Assembly: GCF_900637395.1 (NCBI RefSeq)
Contig: NZ_LR134372.1
Span: forward strand, 186,001-250,000
Direction of reading: 5' to 3'
DNA from: Campylobacter upsaliensis
GTDB lineage: Bacteria; Campylobacterota; Campylobacteria; Campylobacterales; Campylobacteraceae
DNA length: 64,000 nucleotides
The notes beneath the pieces were generated by a model that saw only the letters and a list, made by a program, of their open reading frames with translations, searched no databases and was not told the origin of the DNA. The position numbers were made by a program, and so were the translations under genes. Below are positions 16,907 to 25,183 of this stretch, piece by piece (within the stretch, counting starts at the first letter, position 1; each line of letters starts with the position of its first letter).

Positions 16907-18000
16907 TTTGCTTGTACCCCAAAAGTCCCTTCAGGTATAACCGGGAGATAGTTTTTGTGAAAATTGATATAGGTTTGAATCGGGTCAATATCCTCAAACA
17001 AGCTTGGATACAAAGCTTTGGCGATGTATTGGATCATTGCAGCATCGGCTAAAGTCCTTGAAGCACCCATATAAAGTCCGTAAAGTCTATTGTCCTTTAT
17101 GGCAGGTAATGCACTCCAACCCGGTCTATTTTTATACGCTTCTAATCTTCTCAAAGCTTCTTTTTCTTCGATATTAAAGCCCATTACCATCGCTTCTTTA
17201 TTTTTCTTAAGCTCTGTTTCTCTTCCTGCTATCATAATCACATCAGGCTTAGAAACGATCACTTGCTCAGGATTAATAGGCGCCCATTGTTTGACAAAAG
17301 GAGCCGCGATATTATCACCGCCTGCTAAATCAATGAGGCTTCCCCACATATCTTTTCCGTAAGTAAAGCCCGTTTCATTTGGACCTTTATTGCCAAATTC
17401 TATGTAAATTTTAGGTTTAGGAAGTTGAGCCTTTTCTATCCTGTTAGCAACTTCATTTGCGGTATTTTTGTAAAATTTCACAAGTTCTTCAGCTCTTTTT
17501 TCTTCCCCTGTAATCACTCCTAAAAGCTCTGTGCTTTTAGCGTGAAGTTCGACTTTTTCCTTATTATAATCTAACACGATGATAGGAATATTCGCTTCCA
17601 TAATAGGTTCTAAGTCAAATTCTAAAACTTGATATTGCCACGCCGCTAAGATAAGCAAATCAGGCTTTAAAGAAAGAACTTTTTCCACAGAAAAGGTCCC
17701 TACTTCAACCTCTCCAAAATCAGCAAGCGTGTCTAATTTCGGTAAAGCTTTTTTATAAACTTCCCAACTAGCAGGCGTCCAATCCGTCCATACTGCTTTA
17801 GAAAAACCGACAACTTTATCTAAAGACTTTGTCCCTCCAACGGCTAAAAAATCTGTATAGTAAAAGCCTAAAGCTATGCGTTTAAGAGGTAAGTTAAGCT
17901 TAACTTCTCTATCTAAAACATCTTTGACAATAAGTTCTTTAGAAAAGCTAAAAGAAGTAATGAGCATTAAAAATAATGCAACTTTGAAAATTTTTCGCAT
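16903..18000 (-). CDS. ABC transporter periplasmic binding protein, iron/siderophore type (copy 1)
   Basis: First gene of the transporter operon, 365 residues, with a signal peptide ending near SFSFSKE. The fold and motifs match the next gene (LDREVKLNLPLKR, LGFYYTDFLAVGG, FSVEKVLSLKPDLLILAAWQ, IYIEFGNKGP). The two differ most around residues 60-90 (TDWTPASWEVYKKALPK here). The ATG at 18000 follows an AAGGAGATAAG site, stronger than most in the window. A Fur-like sequence lies about 90 bases upstream. It overlaps the second binding protein by 4 bases. Confidence 0.88.
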   Translation of the reverse strand: MRKIFKVALFLMLITSFSFSKELIVKDVLDREVKLNLPLKRIALGFYYTDFLAVGGTKSLDKVVGFSKAVWTDWTPASWEVYKKALPKLDTLADFGEVEVGTFSVEKVLSLKPDLLILAAWQYQVLEFDLEPIMEANIPIIVLDYNKEKVELHAKSTELLGVITGEEKRAEELVKFYKNTANEVANRIEKAQLPKPKIYIEFGNKGPNETGFTYGKDMWGSLIDLAGGDNIAAPFVKQWAPINPEQVIVSKPDVIMIAGRETELKKNKEAMVMGFNIEEKEALRRLEAYKNRPGWSALPAIKDNRLYGLYMGASRTLADAAMIQYIAKALYPSLFEDIDPIQTYINFHKNYLPVIPEGTFGVQAK

Positions 18001-18090
18001 CTTATCTCCTTATAAATAATGATAAATAATTTCATTTTAAAAATTAAAAGCGTATTGTATTTTTTAAAAACTTATAATTTAATAAATTTT

Positions 18091-18113
18091 TTAATAAGTA
18101 TTATCATTATTTA
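18091..18113. promoter_or_regulatory. Possible Fur box
   Basis: TAATAAGTATTATCATTATT around 18091-18110, in the 195-base divergent gap between the iron-type operon and the tautomerase gene. By eye it agrees with about 14 of 19 positions of the classical Fur consensus (GATAATGATAATCATTATC). A second AT-rich near-match, ATAAATAATGATAAATAATT, lies at 18013-18032 close to the transporter start. High AT content makes chance matches easy. Confidence 0.45.
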
Positions 18114-18195
18114 AAGATGAAAATTTTTTTGAGTTAAATTTAAAAAGCGTTTTAAAATTAGCGTTAAAATTTATCTTAAAATTAAAGGAGTAAAA

Positions 18196-18402
18196 ATGCC
18201 TATTGTTAATATTAAACTTGCAAAACCTGCTTTAAGTAAAGAGCAAAAAGCCGAGCTAATCGCCGATGTAAGTGAGCTTTTAAGCACGAAATATCATAAA
18301 GCTAAAGAAAGAATCGTTGTGATGATAGAAGATGTTGAACCTTATGATATAGGCTTTGGTGGGGAGAGTGTGGAGAGCATTAAAAAAGGGATGCAACAAT
18401 GA
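18196..18402 (+). CDS. 4-oxalocrotonate tautomerase-like protein
   Basis: Small 68-residue tautomerase. The second residue is proline (MPIVNIKLAK), which becomes the catalytic N-terminal Pro-1 after removal of methionine, and VMIEDVEPYDIGFGGES matches the family's central part. Its natural substrate in Campylobacter is unknown. The ATG has an AAAGGAG site. It overlaps bcp by 4 bases and corresponds to C. jejuni Cj0270. Confidence 0.88.
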   Translation: MPIVNIKLAKPALSKEQKAELIADVSELLSTKYHKAKERIVVMIEDVEPYDIGFGGESVESIKKGMQQ

Positions 18403-18857
18403 AAGCTTTAAAAATAGGAGATTTTGCTCCAAATTTCGAGCTTTTAAATCAGGACGGCGTTAAAATTGCTTTAAAAGATTTTATTGGAAAAAAGGTTATT
18501 TTATATTTTTATCCTAAGGATAATACGCCAGGCTGCACGAGTGAATCTTGCGATTTCTCTACGCTTTATGAGAAATTTCATACTAAAAATGCTGTCATTT
18601 TAGGCATAAGTCCTGATAGTATCAAAAGCCACGAAAAATTTATTCAAAAATATCATCTAAACCAAACCCTATTAAGTGATGAAAATAAGGAAGTTTGTAA
18701 AGCTTATGGAGCGTGGGGTTTAAAGAAAAATTATGGTAAAGAATATGAGGGCTTAATCCGTTCAACTTTCATCATCGATGAAGAGGGCAAAATCACTCAA
18801 ATTTATAGCCCAGTGCGTGTGAAAGACCACGCTTTAAAAGTGCTTGAGGGTCTTTAA
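18399..18857 (+). CDS. bcp: Thioredoxin-dependent peroxiredoxin Bcp
   Basis: 152-residue peroxiredoxin of the BCP/PrxQ group that reduces hydroperoxides with electrons from thioredoxin. The peroxidatic cysteine is in TPGCTSESCDF together with the likely resolving cysteine five residues on, the PrxQ arrangement. YFYPKDNTPG, ILGISPDS and LIRSTFIIDEEG are standard. It overlaps queH by one base. In Campylobacter such enzymes are part of oxidative-stress defence. Confidence 0.93.
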   Translation: MKALKIGDFAPNFELLNQDGVKIALKDFIGKKVILYFYPKDNTPGCTSESCDFSTLYEKFHTKNAVILGISPDSIKSHEKFIQKYHLNQTLLSDENKEVCKAYGAWGLKKNYGKEYEGLIRSTFIIDEEGKITQIYSPVRVKDHALKVLEGL

Positions 18858-19939
18858 TGCTTGTGCATATTTGTTGTAGTGTGGATAGCCATTATTTCAT
18901 ACAAGAGCTTCAAAAAACTTATCCTAGTGAAAAAATTATAGGTTTTTTTTATGACCCTAATATCCATCCTTATAGTGAATATGAATTGCGTTTTTTAGAT
19001 GTGAAAAGAAGTTGCGAAAAGCTAGGCATAAAGCTTTATAAGGGTGAGTATGAGTATGAAAAATGGCTTAGTGTGGTAAAAGGCTATGAAGATGAGCCAG
19101 AAAAGGGTGCTAGGTGTGAAATTTGCTTTGATTTTAGAATAGGTGGGAGCGTGGAATTTGCGAAAAAAATGGGAGAGAAAAAACTCACAACCACTCTTTT
19201 AACAAGTCCTAAAAAGGATCTAGAGCAGCTTAAAAATGCTTTACAAAAAGAATGTGAGCCCTATGGGATAGAATTTTTAGCCCCTGATTTTCGCAAAAAT
19301 GGCGGCACACAAAGGCAGTTTGCCCTTGCTAAAGAGGCTATGCTTTATCATCAAAATTATTGCGGTTGTCTTTACGCGCTTTCAAAACAAAAGCAAAATA
19401 AGCCCTTTATTGACGAGCTTGCAAGCCCTTTAAATAGGCAAATTCTACCCGCTAGCATTGAGGATAAAATAAGGCTTTATAAAAAGGTGCAAGCTTTAGA
19501 AAAAAAGGGGATTAAATTCTCACTTGAGCGTGAGAAATTTTTAAATTATCGTCTTTTAAATGGACTTTTAAAAAGGGATAAAAGGGTCATTAAAAGTCAT
19601 ATTTTATTCTACTCACATTTTAAAAATGCTTTGAGTAAATTTCGTATCAATGAGGACTTAAGAGGCGAATTTAAGAGTGTTAAAGATGAGCTTTGTTTTT
19701 GGGATTTTGAGTATTTTAATGCAAAATGTGGAGCTAAATTTAAGAATTACGAGGATTTTTTAAAGCGTCCTTTAAGCGTTGCTAAAGAAATTTCTTTGAG
19801 GCAGAAAATTTTTGGGGCGTATCACCTTTCGCCTATTATTATCGTAGAGAGCTTGAGTAGTGGCACTTATGAGCTTATGGCAAAGAGCGAAATTTATTTT
19901 GATGTGAGAGAAAAAATTGTTAAAGAGAGGGTCAAATGA
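18857..19939 (+). CDS. queH: Epoxyqueuosine reductase QueH
   Basis: DUF208/QueH family protein catalysing the last step of queuosine synthesis, reduction of epoxyqueuosine in tRNA. The signature cysteines are all present: HICCSVDS at the N-terminus, CEICFDFR near residue 93 and NYCGCLYAL near residue 170, ligands of the iron-sulphur cluster and partner iron. At 360 residues it is longer than the minimal enzyme; the extra C-terminal ~170 residues have no clear domain. It begins one base before the bcp stop. Confidence 0.87.
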   Translation: MLVHICCSVDSHYFIQELQKTYPSEKIIGFFYDPNIHPYSEYELRFLDVKRSCEKLGIKLYKGEYEYEKWLSVVKGYEDEPEKGARCEICFDFRIGGSVEFAKKMGEKKLTTTLLTSPKKDLEQLKNALQKECEPYGIEFLAPDFRKNGGTQRQFALAKEAMLYHQNYCGCLYALSKQKQNKPFIDELASPLNRQILPASIEDKIRLYKKVQALEKKGIKFSLEREKFLNYRLLNGLLKRDKRVIKSHILFYSHFKNALSKFRINEDLRGEFKSVKDELCFWDFEYFNAKCGAKFKNYEDFLKRPLSVAKEISLRQKIFGAYHLSPIIIVESLSSGTYELMAKSEIYFDVREKIVKERVK

Positions 19940-20802
19940 AACGATTTATTTTATTGGCATTTGCGTTTTTAATGCTTAGGGCAGAGGATGGCATTTTAAA
20001 ATATGGCTTTGAGTTCAAAGACGGAGTTTATCACTTGGTAAAATTTAAAGAAGAGCAAAAAAAATTATGTCTAGGGAAAATTTGTAGTATTGAAAAAATA
20101 TATGCCGAGGGCAATTATTCTTTTACTAGTAGCTATGAGGGTAAAGAAAATAAAGCTATTAATTTTTATAAAAACACTCTTTTTTTTATCCCAGATGAAA
20201 AGTTCATTTTAGGAAATTTAGAAAATGAAAATTTAAATAAAGACTTAAATTCTAGCTCTTCAAAAGAAGCTTTTAATAAACTTTTACAAGATAAAAGACA
20301 TTTTTTGAAAAATAAAGAATCAAATTGTTGCGGAAATGAAATCAGCCAAAATTTAAAGATTACAAAAATCACACAAGATAAGATTTTTTTTGAGAATTTT
20401 GTCGATTATTCTTACAGCGGTGCGGCACATCCTAGTTTTTATACAAGTGGCTTTTCTTTAGATACTAAGACTATGGAGCTTAAAACTTATCTTTTAAGTG
20501 ATGTTGTTGAGGATAGTCCTAAATTTAGAGCTTTTATTAATAAAATTTTAAAAGAATATTTGACTAAAAATAAAGAAGAATGGGCGGATTGGGATAAGAG
20601 AGATTATTTTGGCAAAGATGAAAAAGATGAATTTGAATTTAATATTTTAGAGCAAGAGGTCGTTTTTAAGGAGAAAGGACTTTATATTAATTTGCGTTAT
20701 TTACTTAGCGAAGCGGGACGCAATTTAGATTTTTTCGAAGTGCCTTATGAAAATTTAAAGGATTTTGCTAAGGGAGATTTAAAGCGAATTTTGGAGAAAT
20801 AA
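19936..20802 (+). CDS. Exported protein with DUF3298-like C-terminal domain
   Basis: 288 residues with an N-terminal signal peptide (MKRFILLAFAFLMLRAE). The C-terminal half contains YSGAAHPSFYTSGFSLD followed by a segment that recalls the DUF3298/RsiV-like domain (usually GGAHPN.....NFDL). That domain also appears next to PdaC-type peptidoglycan deacetylase regions. The N-terminal half is Lys/Glu/Asn-rich with CLGKICS and NCCGNE cysteine pairs. Function is unknown; a cell-envelope role is inferred. It overlaps queH by 4 bases, so it is in the same operon. Confidence 0.55.
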   Translation: MKRFILLAFAFLMLRAEDGILKYGFEFKDGVYHLVKFKEEQKKLCLGKICSIEKIYAEGNYSFTSSYEGKENKAINFYKNTLFFIPDEKFILGNLENENLNKDLNSSSSKEAFNKLLQDKRHFLKNKESNCCGNEISQNLKITKITQDKIFFENFVDYSYSGAAHPSFYTSGFSLDTKTMELKTYLLSDVVEDSPKFRAFINKILKEYLTKNKEEWADWDKRDYFGKDEKDEFEFNILEQEVVFKEKGLYINLRYLLSEAGRNLDFFEVPYENLKDFAKGDLKRILEK

Positions 20803-20874
20803 AATGGGCGTTTTTTATCTTTTGTTAGGTTTTTTTATGTAGAATAATGATTTAAAATTTTTGAGGGCTTTGTG

Positions 20875-21315
20875 ATGATAGATGTTATGCAAATTCAAGA
20901 GATTTTACCGCACCGCTATCCTTTTTTGCTTGTTGATAAAATCACAGAATTAAAAATCGGCGAAGTGATTAAAGGCTATAAAAATATTAGCATTAGCGAT
21001 TATGTATTTATGGGGCATTTTCCAGGACATCCTATTTATCCGGGTGTTTTGATTTTAGAAGGTATGGCACAAACGGGCGGAGTTTTAGCTTTCGAAAGTA
21101 TGGATAATAAGGTCAATCCTAAAGAAAAAGTTGTGTATTTTACAGGCATTGACGGGGCGAAATTTAGAAACCCTGTCCGCCCGGGCGATAGGCTTGATTA
21201 TGAAATGCGTGTAGTGAAAAATCGCGGTGCTTTATGGATTTTTGAAGGGAAGGCTTTTGTGGAGGAAAATTTGGTCGCAGAAGCTGAACTTAAAGCGATG
21301 ATAGTGGATAAGTGA
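20875..21315 (+). CDS. fabZ: (3R)-hydroxymyristoyl-ACP dehydratase FabZ
   Basis: Hot-dog fold dehydratase of fatty-acid elongation, 146 residues. The catalytic His is in [13 protein letters not shown] and the Glu in ILEGMAQ. I prefer ATG 20875 over the adjacent GTG at 20872. fabZ, lpxA, clpX, mreB and mreC follow one another with overlaps or gaps under 11 bases, in the same order as in C. jejuni, so this is one transcription unit. Confidence 0.95.
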   Translation: MIDVMQIQEILPHRYPFLLVDKITELKIGEVIKGYKNISISDYVFMGHFPGHPIYPGVLILEGMAQTGGVLAFESMDNKVNPKEKVVYFTGIDGAKFRNPVRPGDRLDYEMRVVKNRGALWIFEGKAFVEENLVAEAELKAMIVDK

Positions 21316-21322
21316 GAGAATT

Positions 21323-22114
21323 TTGAAAAAGATTCATCCTAGTGCGGTCGTAGAAGATGGAGCGATTTTGGGCGATGATGTGCAAATTGAAGCTTATGCT
21401 TTTGTGAGTAAAGAAGCTAAAATCGGCAATGGCGTCATCATCAAGCAAGGGGCTAGAATTTTAGCCGATACGACAATAGGCGATGAAAGTCGTATATTTT
21501 CTTACGCTTGTGTGGGTGATATCCCTCAAGATATTTCTTATAAAGAAGAACAAAAAACGGGCGTGATTATAGGTAAAAATGCGACAATTAGAGAATTTGC
21601 TACGATTAATTCAGGCACGGCAAAGGGCGATGGCTTTACTAAAATAGGCGATAATGCCTTTATAATGGCATATTGTCATATAGCTCATGATTGCATTTTG
21701 GGGCATCATATCATTTTGGCAAATAATGCGACTTTAGCAGGGCATGTGGAACTTGATGATTATGTTGTTGTTGGGGGTTTAACGCCTATTCATCAATTTG
21801 TTAAAGTGGGAGAGGGTGCTATGATAGCTGGCGCTTCGGCTCTTTCACAAGATATTGTGCCATTTTGTTTAGCGGAGGGAAATAGGGCTAGTATTAGAAG
21901 TTTAAATTTGGTAGGAATTCGCCGCCGTTTTGAAAAAGATGAAGTTGAATACTTAAATAAAGCCTATAAATTTTTGTTTAAGAGCGGAACTTTAAAAGAA
22001 AATGCGAAAATTTTATTAGAAGAGGCAAAAAGTGAAAATGTCAAAAAAATGTGCCGTTTCATTTTAGAGACAAAACGCGGAATTCCTGTATATAAAGGCA
22101 AAAATAATGGCTAA
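21323..22114 (+). CDS. lpxA: UDP-N-acetylglucosamine acyltransferase LpxA
   Basis: First step of lipid A synthesis, transfer of an acyl chain from ACP to the 3-position of the UDP-sugar. The 263-residue protein is a left-handed beta-helix, seen as hexapeptide repeats ([20 protein letters not shown], and so on). The catalytic histidine lies in AYCHIAHDC, and [12 protein letters not shown] near residue 195 is typical. The start is TTG at 21323. In Campylobacter the acceptor may be the diamino sugar GlcN3N, giving N-linked acyl chains; that cannot be read here. Confidence 0.95.
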   Translation: MKKIHPSAVVEDGAILGDDVQIEAYAFVSKEAKIGNGVIIKQGARILADTTIGDESRIFSYACVGDIPQDISYKEEQKTGVIIGKNATIREFATINSGTAKGDGFTKIGDNAFIMAYCHIAHDCILGHHIILANNATLAGHVELDDYVVVGGLTPIHQFVKVGEGAMIAGASALSQDIVPFCLAEGNRASIRSLNLVGIRRRFEKDEVEYLNKAYKFLFKSGTLKENAKILLEEAKSENVKKMCRFILETKRGIPVYKGKNNG

Positions 22115-23336
22115 ACGATGCAGTTTTTGTAATAGAGATGATAGTGATAATATAAAAATTTTAGCAAATGAAGATGGTGATGCTTGCATTTGTGAGTATT
22201 GTGTTGAGGGTGCTTATAGTATTATTTATGGAGAGGAAAATTCTTTAAAAAAAGCTCAAAATACAGAAAAAAGTGATTTGAATTTTCAAAATATTACCCC
22301 TAAAAGCTTAAAGGCTTATTTAGATCGTTATGTAATAGGACAAGACAGGGCAAAAAAGATTTTTAGCGTAGGCGTATATAATCACTACAAAAGGCTTTTT
22401 AGGGCAGATTTAGAAGATGATGATACTGAGCTTTTTAAATCTAATATTTTGCTTGTTGGTCCCACAGGTAGCGGTAAAACGCTTTTGGCACAGACTTTAG
22501 CACGCTTTTTAGATGTGCCTATTGCTATTTGCGATGCGACTTCTTTAACGGAGGCTGGCTATGTGGGAGAAGATGTAGAAAACATACTTACACGCCTTTT
22601 ACAAGCGGCTAATAATGATGTAGAAAGAGCGCAAAAAGGTATCGTTTTTATTGATGAGATTGATAAAATTGCTAGAATGAGTGAAAATCGCTCTATTACG
22701 CGTGATGTGAGCGGTGAGGGAGTGCAGCAAGCCTTACTTAAGATTATAGAAGGAAGTTTGGTTAATATCCCTCCAAAAGGGGGTAGAAAGCATCCTAATC
22801 AAGACTTTATACAAATTGATACGAGTAATATTTTATTTGTATGTGGTGGTGCTTTTGATGGTTTGGAGCAAATTTTAAAACGCAAACTTGGCGATAAAGT
22901 TGTGGGCTTTTTTGATGATAGTGGAGAAAAAGATAAGGATTTGCTAGAGAAAATCGAGCCTGATGACTTGGTGCATTTTGGACTTATACCTGAGCTTATT
23001 GGGCGTTTGCATATCATTGCTTCTTTAAATGAGCTTGATGAAGATGATATGGTAAGAATTTTAACTGAACCTAAAAATGCAATTATTAAACAATATCAAA
23101 AACTTTTTGCCATTGATGGGGTGAATTTGAAATTTGAGGAAGACGCTTTAAGGGCTATTGCAAAACTAGCGCTTGAGAGAAAGACGGGTGCGAGAGGACT
23201 TAGGAGCATTATCGAGGAAATGATGGTTGATTTAATGTTTGAATTACCTGAATATAAAGACTATGATATTGTTATCACAAAAGAGGTCGTTTGCGAGGGT
23301 GCGAAGGCTTTGTTGATTAAGAAAAAAATAAGTTAA
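22107..23336 (+). CDS. clpX: ATP-dependent Clp protease ATP-binding subunit ClpX
   Basis: AAA+ unfoldase that feeds substrates to ClpP. An N-terminal zinc-binding domain (CSFCNRD and CICEYC) is followed by Walker [13 protein letters not shown], Walker [12 protein letters not shown], the pore loop GYVGEDVE, and the ClpP-contact loop in [14 protein letters not shown]. 409 residues, normal length. It overlaps lpxA by 8 bases. Confidence 0.96.
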   Translation: MAKRCSFCNRDDSDNIKILANEDGDACICEYCVEGAYSIIYGEENSLKKAQNTEKSDLNFQNITPKSLKAYLDRYVIGQDRAKKIFSVGVYNHYKRLFRADLEDDDTELFKSNILLVGPTGSGKTLLAQTLARFLDVPIAICDATSLTEAGYVGEDVENILTRLLQAANNDVERAQKGIVFIDEIDKIARMSENRSITRDVSGEGVQQALLKIIEGSLVNIPPKGGRKHPNQDFIQIDTSNILFVCGGAFDGLEQILKRKLGDKVVGFFDDSGEKDKDLLEKIEPDDLVHFGLIPELIGRLHIIASLNELDEDDMVRILTEPKNAIIKQYQKLFAIDGVNLKFEEDALRAIAKLALERKTGARGLRSIIEEMMVDLMFELPEYKDYDIVITKEVVCEGAKALLIKKKIS

Positions 23337-23346
23337 AGGGATAGAA

Positions 23347-24387
23347 ATGATTTTGGATCAATTAATAGGATTTTTCTCCAGTGATATGGGCATCGATTTA
23401 GGCACGGCTAATACTTTGGTATTGGTTAAGGATAAGGGTATAGTGATTAATGAGCCTTCTGTTGTGGCTGTGGAGCGTGAAAGATACGGCTCTAAGGCTA
23501 AAATTTTGGCTGTGGGTAAAGAAGCGAAAGAAATGGTCGGTAAAACCCCGGGTAATATCGAGGCGATTCGCCCTATGAAGGACGGCGTGATTGCGGATTT
23601 TGATATGACTGAAAAAATGATTCGTTATTTTATAGAAAAAACACATCGCAGAAAGAGTTTCTTACGCCCTAGAATCATCATCTCCGTGCCTTATGGCTTG
23701 ACACAGGTTGAAAGAAAGGCTGTGCGTGAGAGTGCTTTAAGTGCTGGGGCTAGAGAGGTCTTTTTGATAGAAGAGCCTATGGCGGCGGCTATTGGAGCAA
23801 ATTTGCCGATTCAAGAGCCTAAGGGGAATTTGGTTGTTGATATTGGTGGTGGGACGACTGAAATAGGCGTGATTTCACTTGGCGGACTTGTGATTTCAAA
23901 ATCTATACGCACAGCTGGCGATAAACTTGATATGAGCATTGTTAATTATGTTAAAGAAAAATATAATCTTGTCATAGGCGAAAGAACGGGTGAAGAGGTT
24001 AAAATAACCATAGGTTCAGCCGTACAACTCCCAAAAGAGCTTTCTATGGTCGTAAAAGGACGCGACCAAATAAGTGGCTTACTCTCTCGCATTGAGCTTA
24101 CGAGCGAAGATGTAAGGGAGGCGATGAAGGAACATTTAAAAGAGATAGCCGATGCGCTTAAAATGGTGCTTGAGATGATGCCGCCTGATTTGGCGAGTGA
24201 TATAGTCGAAAATGGTGTGGTTTTAACAGGAGGCGGAGCTTTGATTCGTGGGCTTGATAAGTATTTAAGCGAATTAGTGAGATTGCCTGTATATGTGGCT
24301 GATGAGCCGCTTTTAGCAGTAGCTAGAGGCACAGGTAAGGCTTTAGAAGAAATTTCACTTTTACATCAACTAACGAATGAAGAATAA
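23347..24387 (+). CDS. mreB: Rod shape-determining actin MreB
   Basis: Bacterial actin that positions the elongation machinery for peptidoglycan synthesis, important for the helical rod shape. 346 residues. Actin-type nucleotide motifs are present: [11 protein letters not shown] near the N-terminus, [15 protein letters not shown] in the middle and [15 protein letters not shown] near the end. mreC begins 11 bases before its stop. Confidence 0.96.
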   Translation: MILDQLIGFFSSDMGIDLGTANTLVLVKDKGIVINEPSVVAVERERYGSKAKILAVGKEAKEMVGKTPGNIEAIRPMKDGVIADFDMTEKMIRYFIEKTHRRKSFLRPRIIISVPYGLTQVERKAVRESALSAGAREVFLIEEPMAAAIGANLPIQEPKGNLVVDIGGGTTEIGVISLGGLVISKSIRTAGDKLDMSIVNYVKEKYNLVIGERTGEEVKITIGSAVQLPKELSMVVKGRDQISGLLSRIELTSEDVREAMKEHLKEIADALKMVLEMMPPDLASDIVENGVVLTGGGALIRGLDKYLSELVRLPVYVADEPLLAVARGTGKALEEISLLHQLTNEE

Positions 24388-25126
24388 GATTTTTTATGTC
24401 TTAATCTTAGCTTTTTTAGTTTTTGTCTCTTTTTATTATGGGGGCGTGATAAAAAAAAATACTCTTTATGTTAATGACTTTGTCTTAAATAATCTTTATA
24501 ATTTTAAGGATTATTTAAGTGCTTCTATTTCTAAGCATTTTGACCAAGCTGAGCAAATTGAAATTCTAAAAAAAAGAAATAAAGAATTAGAAGAAAGTTC
24601 TATCTTACTCAATACCTTTGCAGATAGGATTAATCGTTTTTTAGAAGATAAGAATTCAACGCAGTATTTTCCAAGTTTAACTCTCACAAGGGCACTTTCT
24701 TATGTGAGTGTAAATGATTATCAAAAGGTGTGGCTTGATGATTTTAAGGGTAGTTCGAAAAATCGTGGCTTGATCTATTCAGGTTTTAGTGCAGGTATAG
24801 CCGTCAATAAGGACGGCAGGACTATGGCACTCTTGCAAGGCGATGATAAATGTATTTTCTCTGTTTATATCGGTAAGGATAAGTATCCTGGCATTATACA
24901 CGGCGAAAATGGCAAGGTTGTGGCGAAATTTATCCCTAAAGCTTCTAAGATCAAAGAGGGCGATGTGGTTTATACGAGTGGGCTTGATAATGTCTTTTTT
25001 GCTGGGGTTGGTGTGGGTGTTATCGAAAGCATTAAGGAAGATGATATGTATAAAAATGCCCTTGTGAAACCTTATGTAAGTCTTAATATTCCCTCTTATT
25101 TATATATCATTGAAAAAACTTACTAA
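24377..25126 (+). CDS. mreC: Rod shape-determining protein MreC
   Basis: 249-residue periplasmic partner of MreB. It has one N-terminal membrane helix (residues 4-24), then a coiled coil (about residues 50-80, [17 protein letters not shown]), then the paired beta-barrel domains ([40 protein letters not shown]). It closes the fabZ-mreC unit; mreD is not next to it. Confidence 0.9.
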   Translation: MKNKIFYVLILAFLVFVSFYYGGVIKKNTLYVNDFVLNNLYNFKDYLSASISKHFDQAEQIEILKKRNKELEESSILLNTFADRINRFLEDKNSTQYFPSLTLTRALSYVSVNDYQKVWLDDFKGSSKNRGLIYSGFSAGIAVNKDGRTMALLQGDDKCIFSVYIGKDKYPGIIHGENGKVVAKFIPKASKIKEGDVVYTSGLDNVFFAGVGVGVIESIKEDDMYKNALVKPYVSLNIPSYLYIIEKTY

Positions 25127-25151
25127 AGGGCTTTGATTAGTGAATTTTAGT

Positions 25152-25157
25152 TATAAT
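25152..25157 (+). promoter_or_regulatory. -10 box of the carB promoter
   Basis: Perfect TATAAT 27 bases before the carB ATG in the 57-base gap after mreC. It fits a sigma-70 start site just upstream of the AGGAAAG ribosome site. It may also drive the carbohydrate cluster that starts 17 bases after carB. Confidence 0.55.
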
Positions 25158-25183
25158 TTCACAATTTTACTCTAGGAAAGATT

